Shown here: one piece after another, positions 8,714 through 17,361 of the stretch
How positions within the stretch are numbered: the first letter of the stretch is position 1
Layout: every line of letters begins with the position of its first letter
Program-made: the position numbers and the translations under genes
Notes under the pieces: model-generated
Seen by the model: the letters and a program-made list of their open reading frames with translations, nothing else
What the model was told of the DNA's origin: nothing
Database searches by the model: none
Assembly (NCBI GenBank): GCA_017940415.1
Contig: JAGAYR010000008.1
Span: 1 to 47,846, forward strand
Length of the DNA stretch: 47,846 bases
Direction of reading: 5' to 3'
Source: Lachnospiraceae bacterium
GTDB lineage: Bacteria > Bacillota > Clostridia > Lachnospirales > Lachnospiraceae

Positions 8714-9715
8714 TCAGAATTCTTCAGCCTCTGCCTGAACGGTCTCGATATCTTTCCAGGTCATGGTCTTACTCTCGTCGATATCGTTGGCCATGAGCTT
8801 TTCAAGTACGTCCGCTTCAACAACTACGGCGCCAAGATCTTCAAGAGCCTGTACGTAAGCTTCTTCCTGCTCTTTGATACTCTTATTGCCGCTCCATGCA
8901 GCTACGCAGATATAGACCTTGCCGTCCTTGGTGACTCTGGTCATCTCAAGTTCGGATTCAGCATCAAGAGTAGGAATCTGAGAGAAATCCATGGTCGGAT
9001 CAAGTGTATAGAAAACATCATCACACCATGTGGCATACAGATATGCGGATTCGTAGATGACTTCCACAGATCCGTCAGGCATTACCTTGAGATAATCCTG
9101 GTAATGAGCACCTGCTCCGCCGGATCCGCCGTAAAGCATCTCGCCGGTGTAATAAAGATCAAGATATGATCTGTAACCGAACTCTACATAATACTTAAGT
9201 TCAAGCTTTCCGTTATTGTATGAGATAAAACCGATCCAGTTTAAGAATGAAGGATCATGGTTTTCAACAAGCAGTGCGAGGATATCGTCTCCTTCTTCTC
9301 CCGTGTTCGGAGTAAAAAGAGCATATTTGACGTCATATTCTCCGCCCATTCCGTAATCAAGTTCATCTACTACGGCATCGCGGAGTTCTTCATAAGTATA
9401 AGTTCCGGGATCGGGAGCGGTATATTCGTCATCCTCATCATTGATAAGGGTAACTTCCATCTCACCTGCAAGGAACATGTCATATGCATCGGATCTGGGC
9501 ATTGCCTCTACGGTCTCTTCTTCAGGCTCAGCTTCCGTTTCATCTTCCTCTACACCGGCAGTATCGGTTTCTTCCTCATCCTCTTCTTCCTCTTCATCAT
9601 CCTCGTCCTCTACTGCGGCACGGGGATCTTCGGGTGCGGTGTTACCGGCACATCCTGCAAGCATTGATACGGAAAGCATTCCGCACATCATAAGCATAAG
9701 GATCTTCTTTTTCAT
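8714..9715 (-). CDS. Acidic lipoprotein of unknown function
   Basis: I do not recognise the family. The 333-residue protein begins with a lipoprotein signal (MKKKILMLMMCGMLSVSMLAGC). A striking low-complexity run of Asp and Glu follows at about residues 34-70. The rest looks like a soluble domain rich in aromatic and acidic residues, with DYLKVMPDGSVEVIYES and TRVTKDGKVYICVAAWSG. It is anchored outside the membrane by prediction. The acidic run may act as a flexible or cation-binding spacer (inferred). GGAGAATTATTTTC precedes the ATG. It is the last gene of the sigma factor/deacetylase cluster and lies 20 bases after the deacetylase. Confidence 0.75.
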   Translation of the reverse strand: MKKKILMLMMCGMLSVSMLAGCAGNTAPEDPRAAVEDEDDEEEEEDEEETDTAGVEEDETEAEPEEETVEAMPRSDAYDMFLAGEMEVTLINDEDDEYTAPDPGTYTYEELRDAVVDELDYGMGGEYDVKYALFTPNTGEEGDDILALLVENHDPSFLNWIGFISYNNGKLELKYYVEFGYRSYLDLYYTGEMLYGGSGGAGAHYQDYLKVMPDGSVEVIYESAYLYATWCDDVFYTLDPTMDFSQIPTLDAESELEMTRVTKDGKVYICVAAWSGNKSIKEQEEAYVQALEDLGAVVVEADVLEKLMANDIDESKTMTWKDIETVQAEAEEF

Positions 9716-9735
9716 GAAAATAATTCTCCATAAAT

Positions 9736-10359
9736 TTACAAAGTATACGTATACAGATCTCTCTTTGCATTTTCGGGTGTGATTCCCGCTCTGTCAAAGA
9801 GCTGCCTGAGAGTCACAAATTCATATCCCTGCTTCTTAAGCTCGGGAATTATTATATCAAGAGCTTCGACGGTATTGTCGTTTCCCTCCATGTCGTGAAG
9901 GAGAACAAGAGCACCGTCTTTGGCTCCTTCTATCACTTTACGTGCGCGCTCTTCGGCGCTCACCTCGGGAACCCAGTCATTACATGCGATTCCGCATATG
10001 AATATATAAGGAATTGTCTGAAACATAAGGTCGTTTACATTGATGAAAGGAGGCCTGAAAAACATGGGCTCCTTACCGGTAACAGATACGATCCTTCTTG
10101 TAGTCTCTTCGATCTCCGCCTTGATGGTATCCGCATCAAACTCTCTCATATCGGAATGAGTAAGGGAATGATTTTCGATATCGCATCCGTAGTCAAGCTC
10201 GGCTCTTACAATCGCTTCTCTTTCGGGAGTGATGTTTTCACCTATGAGGAAGAAGCTTGCCTTTACGTCGTATTTTTTTAACTTCTCCAGGACCTTAAGG
10301 CTGGTATGATCGGAAGGTCCGTCATCAAATGTAAGTGCAATATACTTTTTGTAGCTCAT
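9736..10359 (-). CDS. Polysaccharide deacetylase family protein
   Basis: NodB-homology carbohydrate esterase (CE4), 207 residues. Motif 1 is ALTFDDGPSDHTS near residue 8, with the catalytic base and metal Asp pair. Motif 2 is HSLTHSDM with metal His residues. Motif 3 is FFRPPFINV, and the C-terminal HD-type motif is VLLHDMEG. There is no signal peptide or membrane helix, unusual for enzymes acting on peptidoglycan or xylan outside the cell, so the place of action is uncertain. TGAGGTACTAA precedes the ATG. It lies in the envelope cluster after the anti-sigma candidate. Confidence 0.88.
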   Translation of the reverse strand: MSYKKYIALTFDDGPSDHTSLKVLEKLKKYDVKASFFLIGENITPEREAIVRAELDYGCDIENHSLTHSDMREFDADTIKAEIEETTRRIVSVTGKEPMFFRPPFINVNDLMFQTIPYIFICGIACNDWVPEVSAEERARKVIEGAKDGALVLLHDMEGNDNTVEALDIIIPELKKQGYEFVTLRQLFDRAGITPENAKRDLYTYTL

Positions 10360-10383
10360 TTAGTACCTCAATCATTAAAACTG

Positions 10384-11262
10384 TTACTGTGCCATCAACA
10401 TCTCTATGATTCCCTCTACGGTTACAATGGGGAGGGGTTCCTCACAGACAACGGAATAAGCATAAGTTCCGTCATTCCATACCGCATTCATTGCAGTATC
10501 TTCATCATTACCGTGAATCTCTGCGGAATAATTCGGATAATCAATATTTGTGGTCACACTGTATTCATTGTAATCACCGCTTATATCTTCTCCGAGTTCG
10601 GATACAAATCCCTTGCGGATTCTGTAAACCTCTTCATCTCCGTCCATAAAGATAACTTCGATCATGCCGCCGTCCAAAGCTCTGTAAACTCTGGTAAGGC
10701 CGTAATCATAATCATCGGGAATCTCAAGATCAATTCCGGAAATCCTGCATGCTTCTTCGAGTGATTCACAATCGGTAAAAGGATTGGGCATTCCCTCTAT
10801 TGTCAATGTATCGTCCTTTCCTGAATAGGTTCCATCGTCCCTTTCACCGGCAGTTTCCGAAGTTGTAGCAGCTTCTGCCATATCATAAGAAGAATCACAT
10901 TCATCTTCGTAACATGCTTCCTCAGCAGCTGCATCTACAGAGTTTACTTCGGCCATGGGTGCGTATTCCGCGGGAGCTGCACTGTCAGCTGATGCTGAAG
11001 GAGCGGAGGCACCTGAATCTCTGGATGTCATAAATGACTTAACTATAACCGCACATACCAAGAGACCGGCAACAGCGGGAAGATAGTACATAAAGAATTT
11101 CTTTACGCCGGATGAATTCTTCTTAGCATTCGTAGCAGCCTTAGCCGCATCGAAGCTTTTGATCACATTCATGCCTGACGCATCCTCTTCAAGGATCTCG
11201 CTGACATATTTTTCATCAATTTCACCTATCGCCCTAAAGAGCGTATTCTTATCCGTCTTCAT
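10384..11262 (-). CDS. Single-pass membrane protein, candidate anti-sigma factor
   Basis: 292 residues: a cytoplasmic N-terminus of about 75 residues, one transmembrane helix at about 77-98 (MYYLPAVAGLLVCAVIV), an Ala/Ser/Glu-rich stalk, and an outside domain of about 150 residues. The ATG overlaps the stop of the sigma factor gene (ATGA), the classic layout for sigma/anti-sigma pairs. There is no HxxxCxxC zinc anti-sigma motif in the N-terminus, so it would be a non-ZAS type, or a regulator of another kind. The function is inferred from topology and coupling only. Confidence 0.65.
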   Translation of the reverse strand: MKTDKNTLFRAIGEIDEKYVSEILEEDASGMNVIKSFDAAKAATNAKKNSSGVKKFFMYYLPAVAGLLVCAVIVKSFMTSRDSGASAPSASADSAAPAEYAPMAEVNSVDAAAEEACYEDECDSSYDMAEAATTSETAGERDDGTYSGKDDTLTIEGMPNPFTDCESLEEACRISGIDLEIPDDYDYGLTRVYRALDGGMIEVIFMDGDEEVYRIRKGFVSELGEDISGDYNEYSVTTNIDYPNYSAEIHGNDEDTAMNAVWNDGTYAYSVVCEEPLPIVTVEGIIEMLMAQ

Positions 11263-11816
11263 ACCGTGACACCTTCTTCCTCAAGGCAAACCTTAAGCCT
11301 CTCCCTGCTGCGGGCCAGACTCATCTTAACCTTGCTTTCTCCTATTCCGTAGAACTCAGCAATCTCCTTGACGTCACTTCCGAAGAAATATCTTCTGACA
11401 AATATCTTCCTGCTTTCCGGTTTTTCTTTTTCCAGGAAGGAATTCAGGATCTCCCTGAGTTCCATCCCCTCACCGGGCACAGGCAGACGGTTGTCCGCTA
11501 TACACTCTTCGAGCTCGTCAAGAATTGCGGGGATCATTCCCGCACCCCTTTTATCCGCATGCATCGCATCAAGCTTATCAAGAGAAACGTTCCTGATGAT
11601 CTTGGTGAGAAAAGCAGACAGGATATTGGGTCTTGTGGGAGGTATGCTGTTCCATGTCTTCATATAAGTATCGCTTAACGCTTCTTCCGCATCTTCAATA
11701 CTGCGAAGTATACGAAGAGAGACGCTTTTGAGCATCTTTCCGTACTTGGTCGCAGTTTCTTTGATGGCTTCTTCCGATCTTGCAAAATAAAGATCGATTA
11801 TTGCAGAATCTTCCAC
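11259..11816 (-). CDS. ECF-type RNA polymerase sigma factor
   Basis: Sigma-70 family factor of the extracytoplasmic type, 185 residues. Region 2 spans about residues 20-85 and includes SIEDAEEALSDTYMKTWNSI. Region 4 near the C-terminus has FFGSDVKEIAEFYGIGESKVKMSLARSR in two parts, a helix-turn-helix for the -35 element. An upstream in-frame ATG lies at 11837, but GAGGAGGT sits inside that extension, 7 bases before a GTG at 11816, so the GTG is the better start. It is translationally coupled to the membrane protein that probably restrains it. Targets may include its own envelope cluster (inferred). Confidence 0.88.
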   Translation of the reverse strand: MEDSAIIDLYFARSEEAIKETATKYGKMLKSVSLRILRSIEDAEEALSDTYMKTWNSIPPTRPNILSAFLTKIIRNVSLDKLDAMHADKRGAGMIPAILDELEECIADNRLPVPGEGMELREILNSFLEKEKPESRKIFVRRYFFGSDVKEIAEFYGIGESKVKMSLARSRERLKVCLEEEGVTV

Positions 11817-11869
11817 GTTTTTTACCTCCTCATACATGAAGACGGAATAGAGAGTGAAAAGGTCACCGG

Positions 11870-13228
11870 TCAGTTCCTGTAATTTGCGGTTATCGCATCA
11901 ACACACTCACGGCAGATAACATTTCCGGTAGCTCTGTCGATAAGACCGAACTTCTCGGCTGCGGGTGAGCCGCTGTTGTTGAACTCGTTGTTATCCCAGA
12001 CGATAAGAGGGATGGTGTAAAGTGCGGAGCACTCACCCATGTACTGATAATACGCTACTCTGTCCTCGGTATTGCACTTATCGGTAGCACCGTACTCACC
12101 GATTATTACGGGAACTCCGTTAGCTACGAATCTGTCATAGAGGGATGAGAATACCTGCTTGTTCTCTCTTTCCTCACCCGCTCCGAAATGTGTGGTTCCC
12201 GTTGCCTCTCCGGCAAAAGCATAGGGGGTGTAGGCATGTACGGTAACAATAAGTCTGTCCTTAGCCGAATCCCAGGGAAGCTGGAAATCATCGGATGCAG
12301 CTACAGAAGGCATATCGCAGTATCCGCATACCATCAGGAAACGGTCTGCATTGTTTCCGCCGGTTGCCCTTACTGTATCAACGAAGGTCTGGTTAGCCTG
12401 TGCAAGTGCGTTATAAGAATCACGAACGGTGGAATCTACGGTAGAAAACCACCACTCATAACCGGTATCTCTGAGTCTGGGCTCGTTGATACATTCGAAG
12501 ATCAGCTTATCGCTGCGGTCCTTGAAATGCTCGGCCAGCTGTTTCCAGATGGTCTCGGTATACTTCAAAGTATTGTCGAGATGAGCGGAATCGGGATAAA
12601 AGAAATCGGTCTTAACATCATGGTGAACATTGATGATGACGTACATATCCTTGCTCAGACAGTAGTCAACTATCTCGCTTACTCTGTTAAGCCAGGGCTC
12701 GCTTATCTGATAATTAGAATCCACATGATCGTGCCATGAAACGGGAATACGGATTACATTGAATCCCTCGTCGCAAAGAGAATCGATGAATGCATATGTG
12801 GTACGTGCGCCGCACCATGCTGATTCAAATGCCATCTCGTCGGTAAGCCAGTCACAGTCATTGGCATCAAAGGCATTTCCCAGATTGAAGCCCGCTCTCA
12901 TTCCGGAGATATATTCGAAAGCTTCATTATCGGGAATGGGCTTTATGGTATATCCGTTAAGAGAGGTTGTTCCGGCATCGGTGATGAAGGTTAAAGGCTC
13001 ATCGGGTTCGTCCGGTGTAGGCTCGGCTGAAGGTTCAGGTGAGCTTTCCGGTGAAGGCTCAGCTTCCTGAGCATCTCCTTCGCTCTGCTCGTCAGCAGTC
13101 GGTTCTGCCGTCTGCTGCTCTTCTACTGTCTGTTCAGGCGAAGGCTCGGGCTGAGGCTGCTGAGTATTTCCGCATCCTGCCAATGCCATGACAAGAATTG
13201 ATAAACAAACTAATTTTGCAAATTTCAT
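11870..13228 (-). CDS. GH5 family glucanase lipoprotein
   Basis: Extracellular glycoside hydrolase family 5 enzyme, 452 residues. A lipoprotein signal ends LAGC, followed by a long Glu/Pro/Ser/Thr linker at about residues 20-75. The TIM-barrel catalytic domain has FNLGNAFDANDCDW, the substrate-binding NVHHD, the acid/base Glu in ECINEPRL and the nucleophile Glu in IIGEYGATDK. It likely cuts beta-1,4-glucan or a related hemicellulose at the cell surface. The start is the ATG at 13228 preceded by GAGGTGGAAAAT; a GTG lies three codons upstream. Only 53 bases separate it from the sigma factor, so they may be co-transcribed. Confidence 0.9.
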   Translation of the reverse strand: MKFAKLVCLSILVMALAGCGNTQQPQPEPSPEQTVEEQQTAEPTADEQSEGDAQEAEPSPESSPEPSAEPTPDEPDEPLTFITDAGTTSLNGYTIKPIPDNEAFEYISGMRAGFNLGNAFDANDCDWLTDEMAFESAWCGARTTYAFIDSLCDEGFNVIRIPVSWHDHVDSNYQISEPWLNRVSEIVDYCLSKDMYVIINVHHDVKTDFFYPDSAHLDNTLKYTETIWKQLAEHFKDRSDKLIFECINEPRLRDTGYEWWFSTVDSTVRDSYNALAQANQTFVDTVRATGGNNADRFLMVCGYCDMPSVAASDDFQLPWDSAKDRLIVTVHAYTPYAFAGEATGTTHFGAGEERENKQVFSSLYDRFVANGVPVIIGEYGATDKCNTEDRVAYYQYMGECSALYTIPLIVWDNNEFNNSGSPAAEKFGLIDRATGNVICRECVDAITANYRN

Positions 13229-13444
13229 ATTTTCCACCTCGCGTTAATATAAAACACAGCCTATTTTACCATTAAAATGCCTTAAATGCCCGTTCTTAAG
13301 GGAAAAATAAGAAGTTGTGGGAAAACGTTAGAATTGTCTGACAATTTAAAGAAAACGAGAAAGTTTATGCAAAATGAGTAATTTTTACCAAAACATATTT
13401 TCGGTGGTTTCCATAAAAATATGGGGTAAATAACGTTATTTTAT

Positions 13445-13515
13445 GGTGGATAACGTGTATAAGTCCGTGTATAACCCCCTTTTTAGGGGTTTTTTAGCCC
13501 TTTTTCGGTGGAAAA
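13445..13515 (-). other. Cluster of DnaA-box-like nonamers in a 345-bp gene-free region
   Basis: Read on the minus strand this stretch holds TTTTCCACC (rc of 13507-13515), TTATACACG (rc of 13466-13474), TTATACACG (rc of 13454-13462) and TTATCCACC (rc of 13445-13453). The last two are directly adjacent and all point the same way. The DnaA box consensus is TTATNCACA, so three boxes differ only at the last base. The flanks are AT-rich. A plus-oriented hairpin, AACCCC/GGGGTT at 13473-13491 followed by T6, overlaps it. The remaining gap (13238-13582) shows only a weak extended -10 for the GH5 gene (TGGTAAAAT, rc of 13263-13271). Confidence 0.45.
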
Positions 13516-13582
13516 CTTTATTTTAAAAAAATATGTCGTCCGATGTTGACAATCACTTCATTGGTAACTTTTTACAAACCGG

Positions 13583-15976
13583 TCATCTGGCCATGAATCT
13601 TTCGGCGTCTTCGATGGTCTCATATCCGTAAAGCTTAGCGGTGATCTGCATTGTCTCATATGCCAGATTCTTGCCGGCGCCCGATAATCCCACGATAAAA
13701 CGGGCATAAAGCTCCAGCATCTTATCGGAATAAGTTCCCAGCTCGCCCCTTAAATAAGTCTCATATGAAGTATCGTAAGCACTGTCATCGGCGGTTCTTA
13801 TCCTGCGGGCTCTTTCTCCCATTGCGGGGTATTTTGAGGCAAACTCCTCCATCCATCCCACCTGGATGGCTACAATCTGCTCGATGATGGTTTTCTTTTC
13901 CTCGGAGAGGGCAGGGAAATTGTCCTTGATCTCGGCGTATCTCTCGGGAGCGGTGTGCTCCATCATACGTCCGTATTTCTCGGTAATAAGGTTGTGGCCC
14001 AGCCTCATCTCACGCTCAAAATCATAGAGATACTGAAGAAGCATGGTCTTGTTCCATGTCATGTACTGGCTTCTTCGCATGATGCTGAAGGTTCTCCAGT
14101 CATCCTGGCAATAGGCTCTTCCGCCTTCGTTTACGACCTTATCGAAGGCCTCAAATTCATCCTTCGCGATCTTCATGGCAAGGTCATCAATGCTCTCGTC
14201 CGTCCAAAGAGACTTCTGAAGAAGCTCTTCCGTCTGATTATCCAGATAAGGATCGATGTCGCTTATGTAATCCCTTCTGTAAAGCTCCATGGCAAGGAAT
14301 GCACCCACATCTTCGGATTTTTCGGGATTTTCGATCATGGCAAGAAGAAGTCCGTCAAGAGTATCTCCGCCTTCCAGATCTTTAAGACCGTATCTGAGCC
14401 ACTTGTCGTGAGGATAGAACCTGCCGTTTGCCAGATACAGGACCTTCATGGCTTCTCTTGCGGCGTCGTATACGAACATGCGGGAAGTAAGCTCGTCTCC
14501 GCGGGCAGCAACCCTCTTAGCATTGTACTGACCCTCACGTGAAAAGCGGGCGCAGCTCTCTGCCAGATGCTTGAAAAGAATACTTTCGGGATAGCCTGCG
14601 GAAAGTTTCTTCCTGAACTCCGTGACTATTCCCTCGTCATCTCTCCAGATCTCGCCGTTTACGGCAGCGGCAAGAAGAGGCGACATGGTCTCCCTCCAGT
14701 TAATATCCTCATAGGAACCGGCTCCGGTCAGGCGCTTGAAGAATTCGGGAATAACCTGAACTCCTCTTCTGTCCTTGCCGCGTACGTAAGGTGCTCTCTT
14801 AATTCCGTCCATTTCTCCGGGCAGTTCTTCGTAGGCTTTGCGAAGCTCTTCACCGATCTTTTCATCCGTTTCTTCGGTGATCCAAAGAACCACAGAGGGG
14901 CCCCAGTCGTGGTCCCTTGATAACTCGTCATCGTATCCGAAGGCATCGGATCCTTCACCTGCAAGACCGCATGCGATCTTAGATGTGTACTCCGGGAACT
15001 TCTCATCGATCATAGGTCTGACATATCTGTCATAATATTTTCTGCAGATGTCGACACCTTTTTCAGCGGATGATTTACCTGAGGGGACTCTTTCGGCAGA
15101 TGCCTTTTCAGCTGATGTCTTGGTTTCTGCGCTTACGCCTGCTGCCCCGGCTCCGGATTTTTCGGTTGCCCCGGGTGCGGATGCAGCCCTCTGTGCAGCC
15201 AGACATGCGTTGTAGTTTTCGTTTAATCTCTCGTAATATCCGTTCCTTCCGAGAACACTCTCCATTATCTCCATGCCCTGCTTGAAGCATGAAGCTGCGG
15301 CTTCGAACTTACCTTTTATATAATAGTAAGAGCCCATAGCGGAAAAGGCCGCGCAAAGATGCTGGTCCTTCACACCGAGACTTTCAAAAAGAGCCACAGA
15401 ACCTTCTGCCGCTTTAAGCGCTTCCTCGTGCTCACCCGTCTGTATCATGGTAGCTGCGATATTTGCGAGGGAGACCGCTTCTTCGTATTCTTTTCCGTTA
15501 GCTTTATCAATGTTCAGGGCTTTGATAAGCAACGCCTTAGCCTTGGCAAATTCGCCCTCCTCCTGATAAAGGAGCGCTTCGTTGTTGTAAAGGGAAGCAT
15601 AGAGCATATCGTCGGGTTTAAGAGTTACGGCATAGATCTTCTCAACATCGTGGTAAACGGAGCGGGATCTGTCCAGATCCCCTGCTGCCCTGTACATAGA
15701 TGCAGCATTGAGAAGGGTCGTGGCATAGGGAATGGACTCTTCGGGGTAGATCCTGCCGGCTATATAGATTGCCCTCTCAGTGATCTCATAAGCCTTCTCC
15801 CACTCGCTTGTCTCGCGGTAATGGCCTATAAGCTCGTTTAAGATCTGAAGGAGCAGATAGTCGTCGCCCTCCTCGGCAGCCGCACCGGCGGTACTGAGAA
15901 GCACGTCCTCGGCCTCGAGGCTTCTTCCCTGTTCATAGAGCTTATCTATTGTTTCCCTAATGGTTTCGATATCCAT
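13583..15976 (-). CDS. TPR protein with DUF4037 nucleotidyltransferase-like domain
   Basis: 797 residues in two parts. Residues 1 to about 265 are tetratricopeptide repeats of the kinesin-light-chain kind (AYEITERAIYIAGRIYPEE, EYEEAVSLANIAATM, HLCAAFSAMGSYYYIKG). A low-complexity Ala/Ser/Glu linker follows. The second half matches DUF4037, with a nucleotidyltransferase-like signature: GEGSDAFGYDDELSRDHDWG (about 330-350). The Gly-Ser and the Asp residues of DHDW stand where such enzymes bind nucleotide and metal. The substrate is unknown. The start is the ATG at 15976 after AAAGGA; a TTG lies upstream in frame. No secretion signal is present, so it is cytoplasmic. Confidence 0.78.
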   Translation of the reverse strand: MDIETIRETIDKLYEQGRSLEAEDVLLSTAGAAAEEGDDYLLLQILNELIGHYRETSEWEKAYEITERAIYIAGRIYPEESIPYATTLLNAASMYRAAGDLDRSRSVYHDVEKIYAVTLKPDDMLYASLYNNEALLYQEEGEFAKAKALLIKALNIDKANGKEYEEAVSLANIAATMIQTGEHEEALKAAEGSVALFESLGVKDQHLCAAFSAMGSYYYIKGKFEAAASCFKQGMEIMESVLGRNGYYERLNENYNACLAAQRAASAPGATEKSGAGAAGVSAETKTSAEKASAERVPSGKSSAEKGVDICRKYYDRYVRPMIDEKFPEYTSKIACGLAGEGSDAFGYDDELSRDHDWGPSVVLWITEETDEKIGEELRKAYEELPGEMDGIKRAPYVRGKDRRGVQVIPEFFKRLTGAGSYEDINWRETMSPLLAAAVNGEIWRDDEGIVTEFRKKLSAGYPESILFKHLAESCARFSREGQYNAKRVAARGDELTSRMFVYDAAREAMKVLYLANGRFYPHDKWLRYGLKDLEGGDTLDGLLLAMIENPEKSEDVGAFLAMELYRRDYISDIDPYLDNQTEELLQKSLWTDESIDDLAMKIAKDEFEAFDKVVNEGGRAYCQDDWRTFSIMRRSQYMTWNKTMLLQYLYDFEREMRLGHNLITEKYGRMMEHTAPERYAEIKDNFPALSEEKKTIIEQIVAIQVGWMEEFASKYPAMGERARRIRTADDSAYDTSYETYLRGELGTYSDKMLELYARFIVGLSGAGKNLAYETMQITAKLYGYETIEDAERFMAR

Positions 15977-15989
15977 CTTATGTCCTTTC

Positions 15990-16021
15990 AAAAAAAGACC
16001 GCACCCGAAAAAGGCGCGGTC
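15990..16021 (-). terminator. Terminator after the EAL-HDOD gene
   Basis: On the minus strand GACCGC (rc of 16016-16021) and GCGGTC (rc of 15997-16002) form a stem followed by seven T (15990-15996). It lies 16 bases after the stop of the EAL-HDOD gene and just upstream of the TPR gene's ribosome binding site. Confidence 0.75.
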
Positions 16022-16036
16022 TCGGTATATTTCTTT

Positions 16037-17269
16037 TTATTTCTCTTTGCCGTAGAACAGATCCCTGAACCAGCTGAGAGAGCTTGTATATGCTTCGTAA
16101 ATAACCGAATCGGAAGCATTTACGAGTATGAGCTGTCTGGATACTTCGGACCAGTTAGCATCTGCATATGCGTTCATGAAATCAAGCACAGGCGCATACT
16201 TGCCGGTTCCTTCCAAAAGGGCATTTCCGATGTCCTTGGAAACCTTGACCAGCTCCAATGCTTCTTTCATAGGCTTATCAAGCATTGCATCAAGAACCGA
16301 GAACAGTCCCATGAGGAAAAGCTCGGATGAATTGGCATTAAGTCCGAATGAAGGAGCAAGGAGTTCTGCGAATCTTGCTCTGATAAGGGATACTCTGGTG
16401 ATCTCGGCAGGCTTGTCGGAGCAAAGCTCTTTGGTGACCGCGGTATTGATCCAGCGCTTTAACTCCTTCTGACCGAGCATTGCTGCTGCGTGTCCTACGG
16501 TTGAGATACCGGAATTGACCGTCATCCTGTTAACCATGGCAAGAAGCGAGATAACAAGCGCGGTATCGTGCTCGATGACTGCTGCAGCCTTATCCAGGTC
16601 AAAGTCGGGGTCATTTACTATATTGAGAAGTTCGATATACGTAGCCTTCATGGGGCTTACGTCTTCTTTGGCATTTACAACGGGAAGCCTGAAGAACTTA
16701 CCTTCATAGAGGTCATAGCCTCCGTCCTGGGTAAGGGCATCATAATCTTCCTGGGTATTAACATTAACCGCTACCAGCGATACGTTGGGGTATACCTTCT
16801 GGAAATATACCTTAGCTTTAGTTATGTCGATCTTCTTGTGATCGAGAAGAACGTAATCCACAAGGTTGAGAACGGGCTTGTACTCCTCAAACTGCTTTAC
16901 CGCAAGCTTTCTTATCGCAAGCTTGTATCCGGAAGCCTTCAGGTCCATAAGCCTGTTAACATACATATCGGTGGGGGTTACAGTGTGGTCGAACAAAAGC
17001 ACCAGTTTATCGTGTGCATCGCTAAACTGATTATCAATATCCGAGAATATTGATACATTGGAAACTTCAACAAAGACATTTCTGTCATCGGTAAGTGTCT
17101 CGAGACCCATGCTCTCGACAATATCGATTCCGAGAACCGAACCCGATCCGTCCAGCGAACCGGTGCCCAGGATACTGGGATTCATGTAAGAATTGTACTT
17201 CTGTGCAAAAATGGAATACGCTTTGACCTGTGTCTTGGAATCAAAAAGCGGTATTAATGCTCCCAACAT
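16037..17269 (-). CDS. EAL-HDOD signalling protein with degenerate EAL domain
   Basis: 410 residues, YuxH/CdgJ-like layout. The N-terminal half folds like an EAL domain by pattern: VDYVLLDHKKIDI and YDLYEGKFFRLP match the late EAL strands. But the catalytic ExL motif and the metal-binding acids are not visible, so it probably does not cut cyclic di-GMP. The C-terminal HDOD domain (about 205-390) includes ATYIELLNIVNDPDFDLD, MVNRMTVNSGISTVGHAAAML and GQKELKRWI. Such proteins usually act in signalling for motility or surface behaviour. AAAGGAGTAGAAGCCT precedes the ATG. It seems to be a single-gene unit with its own terminator. Confidence 0.82.
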   Translation of the reverse strand: MLGALIPLFDSKTQVKAYSIFAQKYNSYMNPSILGTGSLDGSGSVLGIDIVESMGLETLTDDRNVFVEVSNVSIFSDIDNQFSDAHDKLVLLFDHTVTPTDMYVNRLMDLKASGYKLAIRKLAVKQFEEYKPVLNLVDYVLLDHKKIDITKAKVYFQKVYPNVSLVAVNVNTQEDYDALTQDGGYDLYEGKFFRLPVVNAKEDVSPMKATYIELLNIVNDPDFDLDKAAAVIEHDTALVISLLAMVNRMTVNSGISTVGHAAAMLGQKELKRWINTAVTKELCSDKPAEITRVSLIRARFAELLAPSFGLNANSSELFLMGLFSVLDAMLDKPMKEALELVKVSKDIGNALLEGTGKYAPVLDFMNAYADANWSEVSRQLILVNASDSVIYEAYTSSLSWFRDLFYGKEK

Positions 17270-17361
17270 AGGCTTCTACTCCTTTATAAACACCTTGATT
17301 TATGGTGCCACACATACATATAAATTTTACAATAAATGCCCTCAAAAAACAACTAAAACGG

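Noticed and set aside
9484-9693. Repeat-like GAA/GAT tract near the lipoprotein start
   Set aside because: It is simply the codon run for Asp and Glu in the acidic lipoprotein and keeps its frame.
13473-13495. Plus-strand terminator AACCCC/GGGGTT with T6
   Set aside because: No plus-strand gene or convincing promoter precedes it, so it is mentioned only with the DnaA-box region.
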